Shown: positions 1 through 9,808, counted from the stretch's first letter. The stretch is 42,123 nucleotides of DNA from Betaproteobacteria bacterium UBA3031 (GCA_002367635.1 DFDI01000051.1:53324-95446); one strand, 5' to 3'. The notes: generated by a model not told the origin, from the sequence alone. Numbers and translations: made by a program.

Positions 1-875
1 CCAATAAATCCCATCTCCTCACCTATTACCGCAAGAATAAAATCCGTATGGGGTTCAGGCAAGTAATGCAATTTCTGAATACTGTCTCCAAGGCCTACGC
101 CGAATAGCCCCCCAAGCCCAAATGCCATGAGTGAATGAGTGAGCTGATAACCCGTGTTTAACGGATCCTCGAAGGGATTTAGAAATCCAAAAAGACGCGC
201 CTGACGATAGTCCGCCATATTAACCAAGCCAACGAATGCCACGAAAAGGAGTAACGTCAAAACTGCAAACAACTTCCAGTTCATTCCACCAAGAAAAAGC
301 ACACCCATCGCAATCGCAGTGATCACCACAAACGCACCAAAATCCGGCTCACACAGAAGAAGAGTTCCTGTTAAAACCATCACGCTAAACAAAGGTAAAA
401 AACCACGCTTAAAACTAGACATATGTAAGCCCTTCCTGATCGTATAATCTGCCGCATAAATAACTGCAGCAAATTTCATCAATTCAGAAGGCTGAAAACT
501 GAAGCCCGCAAATCTAAACCAACGACGACTACCGTTTGCCTCATGACCTATCCAAGGAATGAGTACTGCGACAAGCATAACGAGGCCAATCACAAATAAG
601 ACTGGCGCCATTGCCTCCCAATATCTCAGGGGAATTTGTGTCGCCAAAAGGGTCAACATCAGTCCAATAGACAATGAAAATAGATGTCGAATAAGAAATC
701 GATATGGGCTTCCACCAACCAAAACAGAATTATCAGCAATGGCTATAGATGAGGAATACACCATCACAACCCCTAAGCCAAGCAGTCCTAGCGTTAACCA
801 AAACAACACTAAATCAAAATCATAAGACACACTCTTTTGATATTTTTTTGACCAATTCACCGAATCAAATAACAT
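1..875 (-). CDS. ftsW: FtsW, septal peptidoglycan glycosyltransferase (SEDS family), C-terminus cut by window edge
   Basis: Polymerises lipid II into glycan strands at the division septum, in the inner membrane, working with FtsI. About 291 residues are visible and the 3' end lies outside the window. After a short cytoplasmic N-terminus (MLFDSVNWSKKYQK) come several hydrophobic helices. SEDS hallmarks are GSRRWF followed by FQPSELMK, EPDFG, and the loop LPEPHTDFI, which carries the Asp that is catalytic in this family. The ATG overlaps the murD stop by one base (TAATG), so translation is probably coupled. It is the last visible gene of the dcw cluster. The family assignment is secure; only the missing C-terminus is unknown. 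Confidence 0.95.
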   Translation of the reverse strand, partial: MLFDSVNWSKKYQKSVSYDFDLVLFWLTLGLLGLGVVMVYSSSIAIADNSVLVGGSPYRFLIRHLFSLSIGLMLTLLATQIPLRYWEAMAPVLFVIGLVMLVAVLIPWIGHEANGSRRWFRFAGFSFQPSELMKFAAVIYAADYTIRKGLHMSSFKRGFLPLFSVMVLTGTLLLCEPDFGAFVVITAIAMGVLFLGGMNWKLFAVLTLLLFVAFVGLVNMADYRQARLFGFLNPFEDPLNTGYQLTHSLMAFGLGGLFGVGLGDSIQKLHYLPEPHTDFILAVIGEEMGFI

Positions 876-2284
876 TAACTCAAGCTCCTGACGGCATCCA
901 CAAACATATCACCGCGGTGCGCATAACTTTCAAACATATCAAAACTCGCACAGCCTGGGGACAGCAAAACAACATCTCCGTATTCGGCCATTTCAGCCGA
1001 AATTCGAACTGCATCGATCATGCTTGGCGCATCGTATGTCTGCGCACCAGCATCCCTTAACGCATACTTAATCAAAGGCGCATCTTTACCCATTAAAACC
1101 ACCGCTCTTATTTTTTCACGAACAGCCTCTATCAATAGGGAAAAATCTTGTTGTTTTGACTCTCCCCCAAGGATCAGGACACAAGGTGTTGATAAACCAG
1201 AAATCGCAGCCAAGGTCGCGCCCACGTTTGTGGCCTTTGAATCATTATAAAAACGAATTCCCCCCACATCAGCAACCCACTGCATGCGGTGATCTAATCC
1301 TTCATAAGAAAGTAATCCGCTCGCCAGCCCCTCACGGCTAACCAAAACTGCACTCGACAAAGCCAGAGCAGCCAACGCGTTACTAACGTTATGCGATCCA
1401 GACACTTTTAGCTCGGTGGATCGACAAACCTTTTGTTCGCCACACATCAACCATTGATCACCCTCAACCTGATCAACTCCCCACTCTCTATCACCATTGG
1501 GACGACTTAAGCCAAATGACACAACCGAATCCAACATCGGGATTGCGCCGTATACCATAGGATCATCTCGATTGACTACTCGCACTCCGCGACCTGAATA
1601 TATGCGACGTTTTGAAGCGGCATAGGCTTCAAAATTCAGATATCGATCCAAATGATCCTCAGAAATATTAAGCACGACCACGGCGTCGAATTCGAACGAA
1701 TAAGTCGTATCAATCTGAAAACTAGATATCTCAATCACAAAAACGTCAGGAAGCGCCCTATCCCCTTTCGATATCTGAGTCAAAACATCAAGGACGGGGA
1801 CGCCAATGTTTCCAACCGCAACCGCATCAAGGCCACACGATTTAAGAATTTTTTCGACCATGCGGGTTACAGTACTTTTTCCGTTGGTTCCTGTAATCGC
1901 GATCACTTTGGCTCTAAATCTACTTATATTCTCCCGTAGAAAAATTTCAATATCTCCAACTACTGGTATCTCTTGATTTTTAAGTCTCTCTAAAGGAAGT
2001 GTCCCCAATGGGACTCCAGGACTGGAAACAACCAAATCGACTCCCGTGAAAAGCTTGTCAGGAAATGGGCCAGATCGAACAGTAATTTCTGGAAATTCTC
2101 TTTGCAACAGGCCAAAACCTGGAAAATTTTCTCGAGAGTCTGCAAGTACAACTGTCGCACCGTTCAAGGTCAACCAACGCACGATCGACGCACCTGTAGC
2201 ACCAGCTCCTAGAACAAGAACAACTTTCCCCTCAAAAGAGGAAAACACGTCAGCGCCTGATTGATCAACTTGACGACTCATCAT
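875..2284 (-). CDS. murD: MurD, UDP-MurNAc-L-Ala:D-Glu ligase
   Basis: Cytoplasmic ATP-dependent ligase that adds D-glutamate to UDP-MurNAc-L-alanine. The N-terminal Rossmann-like part has GAGATGASIVRWL, the central ATPase domain has the P-loop ITGTNGKSTVTRMV near residue 130, and the C-terminal domain has FYNDSKATN, typical of MurD. At 469 residues it is slightly longer than the usual 440-450. The start has two consecutive Met codons; the second is equally possible. It lies 22 bp after mraY and overlaps the ftsW start by one base, as expected inside the dcw operon. Nothing looks broken. Confidence 0.96.
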   Translation of the reverse strand: MMSRQVDQSGADVFSSFEGKVVLVLGAGATGASIVRWLTLNGATVVLADSRENFPGFGLLQREFPEITVRSGPFPDKLFTGVDLVVSSPGVPLGTLPLERLKNQEIPVVGDIEIFLRENISRFRAKVIAITGTNGKSTVTRMVEKILKSCGLDAVAVGNIGVPVLDVLTQISKGDRALPDVFVIEISSFQIDTTYSFEFDAVVVLNISEDHLDRYLNFEAYAASKRRIYSGRGVRVVNRDDPMVYGAIPMLDSVVSFGLSRPNGDREWGVDQVEGDQWLMCGEQKVCRSTELKVSGSHNVSNALAALALSSAVLVSREGLASGLLSYEGLDHRMQWVADVGGIRFYNDSKATNVGATLAAISGLSTPCVLILGGESKQQDFSLLIEAVREKIRAVVLMGKDAPLIKYALRDAGAQTYDAPSMIDAVRISAEMAEYGDVVLLSPGCASFDMFESYAHRGDMFVDAVRSLS

Positions 2285-2306
2285 ATGCTCAAATATCCAA
2301 CAACCC

Positions 2307-3392
2307 TTACCTCAATTTCAACGTTGAAAGTCCAATCAACACCAACATCATCGTAATAATCCAAAAACGAACAACGACTTGATTTTCCTTCCAGCCTTTT
2401 AGCTCAAAATGATGATGCAGCGGCGCCATGCGAAAAACTCTCCGACCTGTTAACTTAAAAGATGCCACCTGAATCACCACCGACAGAGTTTCAACAACGA
2501 ACACTCCGCCCATAATGAATAAAACAATCTCTTGTCGCACAACCACTGCCACTACACCAAGAGCAGCGCCAATCGATAAGGCGCCAACATCCCCCATGAA
2601 TACCTCTGCAGGGTAGGCGTTGAACCAAAGAAATGCTAAGCCTGCGCCAGCAAGAGCGGCGCAAAAAATTGCCAACTCTCCCGCCCCGGGAATATACGGA
2701 AAACCAAGATAGCGCGAGAACTCAGCATGACCAGCCACGTAAGAAAAAATTGCGAGGGCACTTGCTATCATCACAGCAGGCATGATCGCAAGGCCGTCAA
2801 GGCCATCTGTCAAATTCACAGCATTGCTGGTGCCTACAATGACTAAGCAACTCAGGACAACAAATCCTGACACACCTAGAGGCATCGCAACATCTTTTAG
2901 AAAGGGCAGTATTAAAGCTGTTTGCATACCAAACTCTGTAGCATTCGCTAAATACAAAGAAGCAAGCACAGCCATCACAGACTGGTAGGTAAACTTCTCC
3001 AATGCAGAAAGACCATAGGGACTTCGCAGTACAACCTTTCGGTAATCATCGATCAAACCAATAATACCAAAAGAAACTGTCACTGCTAAAACCACCCATA
3101 CCCAACGATTAGTCAAGTCCGCCCAGAGGAGCGTTGTAATGGCTATAGAAGTCAATATAAGGACTCCGCCCATAGTAGGCGTCCCCGTTTTAACTTCGTG
3201 AGCTGTAGGACCATCGCTTCTAATCGTTTGGCCAATCTTGTAATCCGTCAATTTTTTGATCATTCGTGGGCCTACAATGAATGAGATCAGCAGCGCTGTT
3301 AATGCGGCCATAACCGAACGTAACGTGATGTAAGAAAAAACGTTGAAGATGCTAGAGTATTGCTCTAGATACTGCGCTAAAAGTAAAAACAC
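2307..3392 (-). CDS. mraY: MraY, phospho-MurNAc-pentapeptide transferase
   Basis: Inner-membrane enzyme that transfers phospho-MurNAc-pentapeptide to undecaprenyl phosphate, giving lipid I. Its 361 residues match the family length, with about ten hydrophobic segments. Diagnostic motifs are the Asp-rich NLTDGLDGLA, NAYPAEVFMGDVGALSIG, and the histidine cluster PLHHHFELKGW near the C-terminus, all parts of the Mg2+/nucleotide site. It sits between murF (22 bp upstream) and murD (22 bp downstream) on the same strand. Identification is unambiguous. Confidence 0.97.
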   Translation of the reverse strand: MFLLLAQYLEQYSSIFNVFSYITLRSVMAALTALLISFIVGPRMIKKLTDYKIGQTIRSDGPTAHEVKTGTPTMGGVLILTSIAITTLLWADLTNRWVWVVLAVTVSFGIIGLIDDYRKVVLRSPYGLSALEKFTYQSVMAVLASLYLANATEFGMQTALILPFLKDVAMPLGVSGFVVLSCLVIVGTSNAVNLTDGLDGLAIMPAVMIASALAIFSYVAGHAEFSRYLGFPYIPGAGELAIFCAALAGAGLAFLWFNAYPAEVFMGDVGALSIGAALGVVAVVVRQEIVLFIMGGVFVVETLSVVIQVASFKLTGRRVFRMAPLHHHFELKGWKENQVVVRFWIITMMLVLIGLSTLKLR

Positions 3393-3414
3393 TTAATTTC
3401 CTTTAATGATTCAT

Positions 3415-4782
3415 CTAGTCGAGAACTAATACATCACAAAAATATTCCATCTTCATAAATCGAGAACCTTTAACCAAAACACAAGACCGGCCATCTAACT
3501 CAGACTTTAACTGAACCAATAAAGCGTCTCGAGATTCATGATGAGCACCACCTGCACCAAAACTTATAACGGCTTTTTTTGAGAGTTCGCCGAGACCAAG
3601 GAGAACATCGACACCCAGGCTCTTCGCAAATGCACCAACTCGGTCATGCATAGCAGCGCCAAATTCTCCGAGCTCACCCATATCTCCTAATACGACAATT
3701 TTTTTTCCAGACTCTGTCGTTAAATGTTCCAATGCGCGGCAAACTGAATCAAAGTTTGCGTTATAAGTATCGTTGATGAGAATATCGCCTGAATTCAACC
3801 GGATTGTCTCGAGCCTACCCTTAACCCCACCAAAAGACTCAAGCCCGGCTTTGATCGAAGAGTCAGAAACACCCAAAGCAAACCCAGCAGACGCTGCGGC
3901 AAGTGCATTTAAGACGTTGTGCTTTCCTCGAATATGCCAATCAATATCAATGACACGTCCGTCATATTGGATTTTCAAAACGCTTGACCCAGCGGACTCA
4001 TGCAAACTTCCGCGTAAAAGAGCGTTGGCCGCTTCACCAAAAGTAATAACGGGACCACGTTGATATTGCCCCATCAGATAGCTGGTATATTGGCCATCAG
4101 CCTCAACAATGAGTACTCCACCATCAGAGAGCCCTACAATGACCTCTGATTTAGCCTCAGCAATGGCATCCTGCGAACCAAGCTCGCCGATATGAGCAGT
4201 TCCAATATTAGTAATGACTGCCACATCAGGGCGAACCATATTCGTCAAACGTTTTAATTCCCCTAACTGGTTCATTCCCATTTCAACCACGGCATATGCG
4301 TGACCGCTATTCAGTCCTAAAAGAGTATGGGGCACACCGATTTCATTATTAAAATTACCCTGGGTTGCAAGAACTTTATCCGGATTAACCTGCATCCGAA
4401 GAATATTAGCGATCATTTCTTTGACCGTTGTCTTCCCATTACTGCCAGTAACACCTACGACCTTGATGTGTGCGCCAAATCTTCCTCTCCACCAACTAGA
4501 CAGCGTCCATAAACCTTGACGAGTGTCATCAGTAACGAGGCAAGCTGTTGCGTCATTCAATGTATGCAGAAAGGCGTCTTGCGACACCATGCAGACTGAA
4601 GCACCTCGATCGAATGCTTCTTGAACGAAATCATGACCATCAAAATTGGGGCCTTTCAATGCCACATATAAGTCACCTTTTTTAATAGAACGACTGTCCG
4701 TAGAGACTCTCAATACGGCAGCTGATGGATCGCCTACGAGATGGGTTCCAGTATCCCTAGCGTAATCAATGATGCTAAACAC
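3415..4782 (-). CDS. murF: MurF, UDP-MurNAc-tripeptide:D-Ala-D-Ala ligase
   Basis: Adds D-Ala-D-Ala to UDP-MurNAc-tripeptide, completing the pentapeptide precursor in the cytoplasm. The N-terminal part holds STDSRSIKKGDLYVALKG, a substrate-binding signature shared with MurE. The ATP-binding loop VTGSNGKTTVKEMI lies near residue 111, and NDTYNAN near residue 315 is the MurF version of the central-domain motif. It has 455 residues, normal for the family. The start overlaps the murE stop by 8 bases, so translation is probably coupled. Confidence 0.96.
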   Translation of the reverse strand: MFSIIDYARDTGTHLVGDPSAAVLRVSTDSRSIKKGDLYVALKGPNFDGHDFVQEAFDRGASVCMVSQDAFLHTLNDATACLVTDDTRQGLWTLSSWWRGRFGAHIKVVGVTGSNGKTTVKEMIANILRMQVNPDKVLATQGNFNNEIGVPHTLLGLNSGHAYAVVEMGMNQLGELKRLTNMVRPDVAVITNIGTAHIGELGSQDAIAEAKSEVIVGLSDGGVLIVEADGQYTSYLMGQYQRGPVITFGEAANALLRGSLHESAGSSVLKIQYDGRVIDIDWHIRGKHNVLNALAAASAGFALGVSDSSIKAGLESFGGVKGRLETIRLNSGDILINDTYNANFDSVCRALEHLTTESGKKIVVLGDMGELGEFGAAMHDRVGAFAKSLGVDVLLGLGELSKKAVISFGAGGAHHESRDALLVQLKSELDGRSCVLVKGSRFMKMEYFCDVLVLD

Positions 4783-6337
4783 GCAAGGAGTCCTTCGACG
4801 TATTCGTCCCGCACCACAATTCGCTCAAGCACTCTTGGGCGACAAGATGATCACTAAAGGGAATCTTATTGCCAAAAACCTCTTGATATGTTTCGTGACC
4901 CTTTCCAGCAATAAGTACAACATCTGCCTCATTTGATAGACCAATTGCGCGACTAATCGCAGTTCGGCGATTCAACTCAACGACAAATTGACCCGCCTTA
5001 CCACAAACTATTTGGTCACAAATATCTTCGGGCACTTCATCACGAGGGTTGTCCGTCGTCACTATGGCAACATCAGAAAACTCAAGTACAGCGTCACCCA
5101 TTCTAGCTCTCTTATCTTTATCTCTATCGCCCCCCGCGCCAAAAACAGTAATCACACGCGCATCGGCTCGAATCAATGACCTCAAGGTGCCAAGCACTCG
5201 TCGCAACGCATCAGGTGTATGGGCATAGTCAACGTACACGAACCGATCACATTCCTGCCCACCAACCCGCTGTAATCGACCTTCGGGATGCTTCAATCGA
5301 GCGATTGCCTCACAAGCCCGATCAAAACTCTCACCCGCGCACACAAGGCCTCCCAAAACTGCCAGTAGATTACTGATATTAAAATCGCCGATGATTGAGG
5401 ACTCTACAGCTCTAGAGCCCCACGGAGTATTTACATGAAACGATGAGCCCTGGAGGCTCATTTTCAGATTAGTAGCATGTATATGCGCATTCGCACTGAG
5501 ACAGCTATATGTGATCACATCCTTATCATGCCGTCGGAGCGTGTTTGCTAAAAGCATACCGAAATCATCATCAACATTAATAACGGCATGCAGCACACTG
5601 CTACACATAAATAACCGCGTCTTTGCCTTGGCATAATTTTCTAAAGTACCGTGGTAGTCGAGGTGCTCGTGAGATAAGTTGGTGAAAATGGCAGTATTAA
5701 TCTTTGTCCCATCAAGTCTATTTTGCGACAAGGCATGAGATGAGGCCTCTATGGCGACACATGACGCACCCATTGCGTGAAGCTCAGAAAAAGTACGTTG
5801 CAGTGAAATAGCATCCGGCGTTGTCCGACCTTGACCAGGAATCGATTCAACCTCTTTATTTAAAAATTTAGTACCAAGCGTTCCTATACATGCGCTATGG
5901 CGTCCCAAAAAAAATAACGCCTCGGCAAGCCAATTAGCGCACGAAGTTTTTCCATTGGTGCCTGTAACACCCAAAACATTTAGCTCATTTGTTGGGTCGC
6001 CAAAAAAATTTGCCGCAAATTGCCCCATCAACCCTCTGACATCTGTCCAGGAAAAGTTAGGCACTTTATGGGTTGAATCCCAAACCCATCCATCCTGCTC
6101 CCAAACGACCGCGGCACAACCTTGCCTAATGGCCTCGGCTACGTGGATGCGTCCGTCTTGATTAGAACCGGGGTAGGCGAAGAAAAGATCTCCCACTTGA
6201 GTTGATCGACTGTCATTCGATAATCCTAATGGCGTGATACCAAGTCTACTCAGCTGTTGCCTAAACTCGTCGCATTGATGATTGGGGAGTGCGGATAACC
6301 CAGATTGAACAAAGCGCTCAAAAGAGGGTACGTTCAT
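4775..6337 (-). CDS. murE: MurE, UDP-MurNAc-L-Ala-D-Glu:meso-DAP ligase
   Basis: Adds the third stem-peptide residue. The P-loop is VTGTNGKTSCANWLA near residue 122, and HEHLDYHG and YAHTPDALRRVL are typical of MurE. The motif DNPR in TTDNPRDEVPEDI is the signature of enzymes that select meso-diaminopimelate rather than lysine, so the organism should make DAP-type peptidoglycan. At 520 residues it is slightly longer than the usual 490-500. Its ATG overlaps the ftsI stop as ATGA, and its end overlaps murF, fitting a continuous operon. Confidence 0.96.
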   Translation of the reverse strand: MNVPSFERFVQSGLSALPNHQCDEFRQQLSRLGITPLGLSNDSRSTQVGDLFFAYPGSNQDGRIHVAEAIRQGCAAVVWEQDGWVWDSTHKVPNFSWTDVRGLMGQFAANFFGDPTNELNVLGVTGTNGKTSCANWLAEALFFLGRHSACIGTLGTKFLNKEVESIPGQGRTTPDAISLQRTFSELHAMGASCVAIEASSHALSQNRLDGTKINTAIFTNLSHEHLDYHGTLENYAKAKTRLFMCSSVLHAVINVDDDFGMLLANTLRRHDKDVITYSCLSANAHIHATNLKMSLQGSSFHVNTPWGSRAVESSIIGDFNISNLLAVLGGLVCAGESFDRACEAIARLKHPEGRLQRVGGQECDRFVYVDYAHTPDALRRVLGTLRSLIRADARVITVFGAGGDRDKDKRARMGDAVLEFSDVAIVTTDNPRDEVPEDICDQIVCGKAGQFVVELNRRTAISRAIGLSNEADVVLIAGKGHETYQEVFGNKIPFSDHLVAQECLSELWCGTNTSKDSLRV

Positions 6338-8067
6338 ACGGGCCCTTGCACATCCATTTTTGCCTCTTGCTCTCGTACAAGCGCATCGGGTTTAATCCCT
6401 AAAGTATTTAGAGCCTCTTCCATGACCTTTCGAAAAACTGGAGCGGCCACTACACTAGCGTAATATGATCCAAGACTCGGCTCCTCTATCATCACGGCTA
6501 CAATCAAGCGCGGATTAGACACTGGGGCAATGCCCACGAATGAAGAACGATATTTACCGTGTGCATATGAGCCCTCGGACGCCACTTTCGCGGTACCGGT
6601 CTTGCCTGCCACCCGGTAACCCGGGATCGCAGCGCTTAGTCCTGTACCTTTCTCATGAGTCACCGTCTCGAGCATTTTAAGCACCGCTTGCGCAGTGTCC
6701 GCAGAAATGACTCGCGTTCCCTCTGCTACCTGAATACGCTTCTCGAAGGTGACCGGAATCAACATCCCATCCCGAGCAAAAATTGAGTAGGCACGGGCCA
6801 ATTGAAGAAGGCTTCCAGATACCCCCATCCCATAAGAAATGGTTGCTTGATCAATATCTCTCCACTTTTCTGGTGACCGCAAACTACCCGAGGCCCCCCC
6901 AGGGAAACGAAGCTTTGGAGACTGACCAAACCCAGATTGGGACAAAATCTCCCATAAATACTTTGATGTCATCATCTGTCCAATTTTCACCGTTCCGACA
7001 TTCGAAGATCGTTGGATAATCTGCGTTACGGTCAACAGACTCTCCTCAGGATGATCATCTGTTATCGTACGACGACCTATACTCAACCGACCATCCTCAA
7101 TATCAATTAACGTATTTGGTGTTACGAATTTTCCCTCAAGCGCCGCGGCAATGGTAAACGGCTTCATGGTCGAGCCTGGTTCGAATTGATCGACAATGGC
7201 ACTATTACGCAACAGAGCCGTGTTTTCGAAGGTTGAACGATTATTGGGATTAAAACTAGGCCAATTCGCAACTGCTAAAATCTCTCCTGTCACGACATCC
7301 AAAATAACGACGCTTGCAGATTTAGCCTCATGCTCGAGTACTGCGTTCTTCGCCTCTGAAAACGCCATATACTGCAGCGTTCGGTCAATTGAAAGTTCTA
7401 AGTCATTACCATTTTCTGCAGCACTAATGATCCCGCCTTCCTCGATCACCTGGTTCTTATTGTTTTTTTTGATTCGACGACTGCCCGGTTTGCCTGCAAG
7501 AGTGCTTTGATAGGAATACTCCAAACCCTCTTGACCCACATGTTCACGACTCGTGAACCCCACTAAATGAGCTGTCGCCTCACCGTTTGGATAGTATCTT
7601 TTGTATTCCGTTTTTAAATGTACGCCAGGAATCTCAAGTGATATCACTTTTTCAGCTATATTCGGCGCAATTTGTCTTTTTAAGAGCACGTACTGTTTTT
7701 TTTCCGATAATATACGGCGGATAACCTTAACGTCCATACTCAGCAACTTTGAGAGCCTAAGGAGTTTCTCAGGAGGAACCTTGTCAAGCTCCAGGTGCGA
7801 AGGGTTCGCAGAGACCGTCTCGACCGCGGTACTAATCGCTAATGCTTCTCCATTTCTATCAGTAATTAACCCTCGAGTCGCAATCAGCGTTGTCATTCTT
7901 GAATAACGCTTCTCTGCCTCGGCTTGTAAAAAATCTTTATTGACACTCTGACAATAAAGAGCCCGCGCGGCCAGTGCCATAAATCCCAAAAACATGAGTG
8001 TTACCAGCAGACGTGCCCTCCAAACTGGCAGACGGATAGTTAGTGCTGACTGGGATTTAGGCGTCAT
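6334..8067 (-). CDS. ftsI: FtsI (PBP3), septal D,D-transpeptidase
   Basis: Cross-links septal peptidoglycan as the partner of FtsW. A short cytoplasmic N-terminus is followed by one membrane anchor (about residues 17-37), a pedestal domain, and a C-terminal penicillin-binding domain. The three active-site motifs are present: the SxxK serine in GSTMKPFT (near 302), SSN in QRSSNVGT, and KTG in VAGKTGTAK. It has 577 residues, normal for class B PBP3. Start and stop overlap ftsL and murE by 4 bases each, so the three are probably translated together. Confidence 0.97.
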   Translation of the reverse strand: MTPKSQSALTIRLPVWRARLLVTLMFLGFMALAARALYCQSVNKDFLQAEAEKRYSRMTTLIATRGLITDRNGEALAISTAVETVSANPSHLELDKVPPEKLLRLSKLLSMDVKVIRRILSEKKQYVLLKRQIAPNIAEKVISLEIPGVHLKTEYKRYYPNGEATAHLVGFTSREHVGQEGLEYSYQSTLAGKPGSRRIKKNNKNQVIEEGGIISAAENGNDLELSIDRTLQYMAFSEAKNAVLEHEAKSASVVILDVVTGEILAVANWPSFNPNNRSTFENTALLRNSAIVDQFEPGSTMKPFTIAAALEGKFVTPNTLIDIEDGRLSIGRRTITDDHPEESLLTVTQIIQRSSNVGTVKIGQMMTSKYLWEILSQSGFGQSPKLRFPGGASGSLRSPEKWRDIDQATISYGMGVSGSLLQLARAYSIFARDGMLIPVTFEKRIQVAEGTRVISADTAQAVLKMLETVTHEKGTGLSAAIPGYRVAGKTGTAKVASEGSYAHGKYRSSFVGIAPVSNPRLIVAVMIEEPSLGSYYASVVAAPVFRKVMEEALNTLGIKPDALVREQEAKMDVQGPV

Positions 8068-8351
8068 TGCTTAGCGCCCACGGGAGGGGAATAAAGTAAA
8101 ATGGTGTCTTTCGAATTGGGGTACTTCATACCGAGCTTTTTTATTGCCAACCGCTCAATTCTCGAAGGGGTTGCGAGGGTGCTCTTTTCTGTCACCAGCC
8201 GCGCGTGCTCCTTTCTAATTTGCAATTCTTTATTTCGCTCAACCTCAAGCTCAGTTACTAATTTTCGTGTGTCGTGCCTCGCCGTCACCAATGAAATAGC
8301 AGACGTAATTAGCAACACAAAAAGAATTAAACCCAGCTTCACGAAGCGCAC
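8064..8351 (-). CDS. ftsL: FtsL, division protein
   Basis: Small bitopic inner-membrane protein that links FtsB/FtsQ to the FtsWI synthase. It has 95 residues: a short N-terminus, one hydrophobic helix (about 5-22), and a charged heptad-like stretch (TRKLVTELEVERNKELQIRK) that would form the periplasmic coiled coil. The sequence itself is poorly conserved in the family, so the call rests mostly on size, topology and its invariant place between rsmH and ftsI. The start overlaps the 3' end of rsmH by 13 bases. Confidence 0.88.
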   Translation of the reverse strand: MRFVKLGLILFVLLITSAISLVTARHDTRKLVTELEVERNKELQIRKEHARLVTEKSTLATPSRIERLAIKKLGMKYPNSKDTILLYSPPVGAKQ

Positions 8352-9310
8352 CTCTCTGCCACTCTCATCGTGGCGCTGCGTGAACGCGGGTTGCGATCAA
8401 CTTCATCAATGGATGGGCGCACCTTCTTGCCGATAACCTTTAAGAGCGTCTTGGGTAAATCAACTTCTCTAATCGGCATGCGGTCAGGGACATTGGGTTG
8501 AGACTCCTTGGCGAAGAAGCGCTTAACCTTGCGATCTTCTAAAGAGTGGAAACTGATAATAACGAGACGCGCCCCATGCAACAAAATAGAGGGAACCTGA
8601 TCTAAAAAAACCTCTAAATCTTCCAATTCTTGATTGAGGTGGATGCGAATGGCCTGAAAGGTCTTCGTTGCTGGGTTTTTTGATGATTGGAATTTTTTAG
8701 GTATCGCTCGCTCCACAACTCGTCCTAATTGGCGCGTCGTAGTTACTTGCTCAATGGTTCTAGCTGCCACAATAAATTTTGCAATTCTTGGGGCAAAACG
8801 CTCTTCCCCATAGACTCTAAGAATGCGTATGATTTCAGACTCAGCAGCCGTGTTGACCCACTCCTCTGCCGTCATTCCCGAATTAGTATCCATCCTCATA
8901 TCTAGAGGGCCTTCGAGAGCAAAACTGAAACCTCGATGTGGGGTGTCTAATTGCGGTGACGAAACCCCTAAATCTAATAAGATTCCGTCCACCTGATTAA
9001 TCCCGATTTTAGCGAGGATATTTTTGATATCTGCGAATGTACCTTGAAGAATTTTAAAGTGGTCGGACTCCAGCCTCTCTCCCTCAATAATGGCTTGCGG
9101 GTCCTTATCGATTGCAACCAACAGGCCGTTGCCTTTCAATCTTTTAAGTATCTCTTTCGCATGGCCGCCCCGGCCAAAGGTCCCATCCACATAAATTCCT
9201 TCGGGTTTAATGTTCAACGAATCGATCGCCTCTAGCAACAACACCGGAACATGTGTCGAACTACCTAGCTCTTGTCTGGCACCGCGACTTTCATTTGATT
9301 CAAAGCGCAA
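8339..9310 (-). CDS. rsmH: RsmH (MraW), 16S rRNA C1402 N4-methyltransferase; TTG start proposed
   Basis: SAM-dependent methyltransferase acting on 16S rRNA C1402; RsmI, also in this window, modifies the same nucleotide. The core begins at THVPVLLLEA, followed by the SAM loop VDGTFGRGGHA and later GILLDLGVSSPQLD and FHSLEDRKVKRFF. An upstream ATG at 9415 would overlap mraZ by over 100 bases and adds 35 residues with no family resemblance (MVRGATLSYGASLL). I prefer the in-frame TTG at 9310, an 11-base overlap with mraZ, giving 323 residues as usual. An ATG at 9349 is an alternative. The start is inferred; the product is secure. Confidence 0.9.
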   Translation of the reverse strand: MRFESNESRGARQELGSSTHVPVLLLEAIDSLNIKPEGIYVDGTFGRGGHAKEILKRLKGNGLLVAIDKDPQAIIEGERLESDHFKILQGTFADIKNILAKIGINQVDGILLDLGVSSPQLDTPHRGFSFALEGPLDMRMDTNSGMTAEEWVNTAAESEIIRILRVYGEERFAPRIAKFIVAARTIEQVTTTRQLGRVVERAIPKKFQSSKNPATKTFQAIRIHLNQELEDLEVFLDQVPSILLHGARLVIISFHSLEDRKVKRFFAKESQPNVPDRMPIREVDLPKTLLKVIGKKVRPSIDEVDRNPRSRSATMRVAERCAS

Positions 9311-9743
9311 AATTTTCCATCCCAGGCGGTGGGTTGATTGGCCCATCATCAAACTGGGAAATCTGCTTCTCCCAAGAAGACTCGCTCCATAACTCAAAGT
9401 GGCTCCCCTGACCAACGAGCATCACGCGCTTTTCCAATCCAGCAAACTGACGTTGCGATGAGGAGATCAATACCCTCCCCGCATTATCCAGCTCCATGTC
9501 CTCGGCAAAACCAACTAACAATCGCTTCCAAAGACTTAGTTTTGGATCAAAACTTGAAAAAGTCATGATTTGAGCCCGAATGGGATTCCACGCTTCGGCA
9601 GAATACAGCAGCAAGCAGCGGTGCGGATGAGAAGTGAGTACTAACTTATCTTTCTGCCCAGACGTCAATTGATCCCGATACTTGGTCGGAATAGCCAAAC
9701 GCCCCTTAACATCTAGGTTAATTCCCACAACCCCTTGAAACAT
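9300..9743 (-). CDS. mraZ: MraZ, dcw cluster transcriptional regulator
   Basis: DNA-binding protein that in E. coli represses the dcw promoter by binding repeated TGGG boxes upstream of its own gene. Its 147 residues contain two SpoVT/AbrB-like half-domains, each with the DxxGR core: LDVKGRLAIPTKYR near residue 10 and ELDNAGRVLIS near 87. It is the first gene of the cluster, and matching boxes lie 40-70 bp upstream (see the regulatory entry). Length and position are typical. Confidence 0.95.
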   Translation of the reverse strand: MFQGVVGINLDVKGRLAIPTKYRDQLTSGQKDKLVLTSHPHRCLLLYSAEAWNPIRAQIMTFSSFDPKLSLWKRLLVGFAEDMELDNAGRVLISSSQRQFAGLEKRVMLVGQGSHFELWSESSWEKQISQFDDGPINPPPGMENFAL

Positions 9744-9783
9744 AAGCCCACCTTAACGCAATAGAGTGAAAGTACCGCATTTT

Positions 9784-9808
9784 TCCCACATTTTTCTACA
9801 TTTTCCCA
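9784..9808 (-). promoter_or_regulatory. MraZ operator: three boxes at exact 10-bp spacing
   Basis: Read on the minus strand, TGGGA occurs at 9808-9804 and 9788-9784, with a degenerate TAGAA at 9798-9794, each followed by an AAATG-like spacer. A weaker fourth unit may follow near 9778-9774 (GCGGT). TGGGN boxes with 5-base spacers in tandem are the known MraZ target. The array starts at the -10 element, so bound MraZ would block RNA polymerase. Autoregulation is inferred from this arrangement. Confidence 0.8.
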
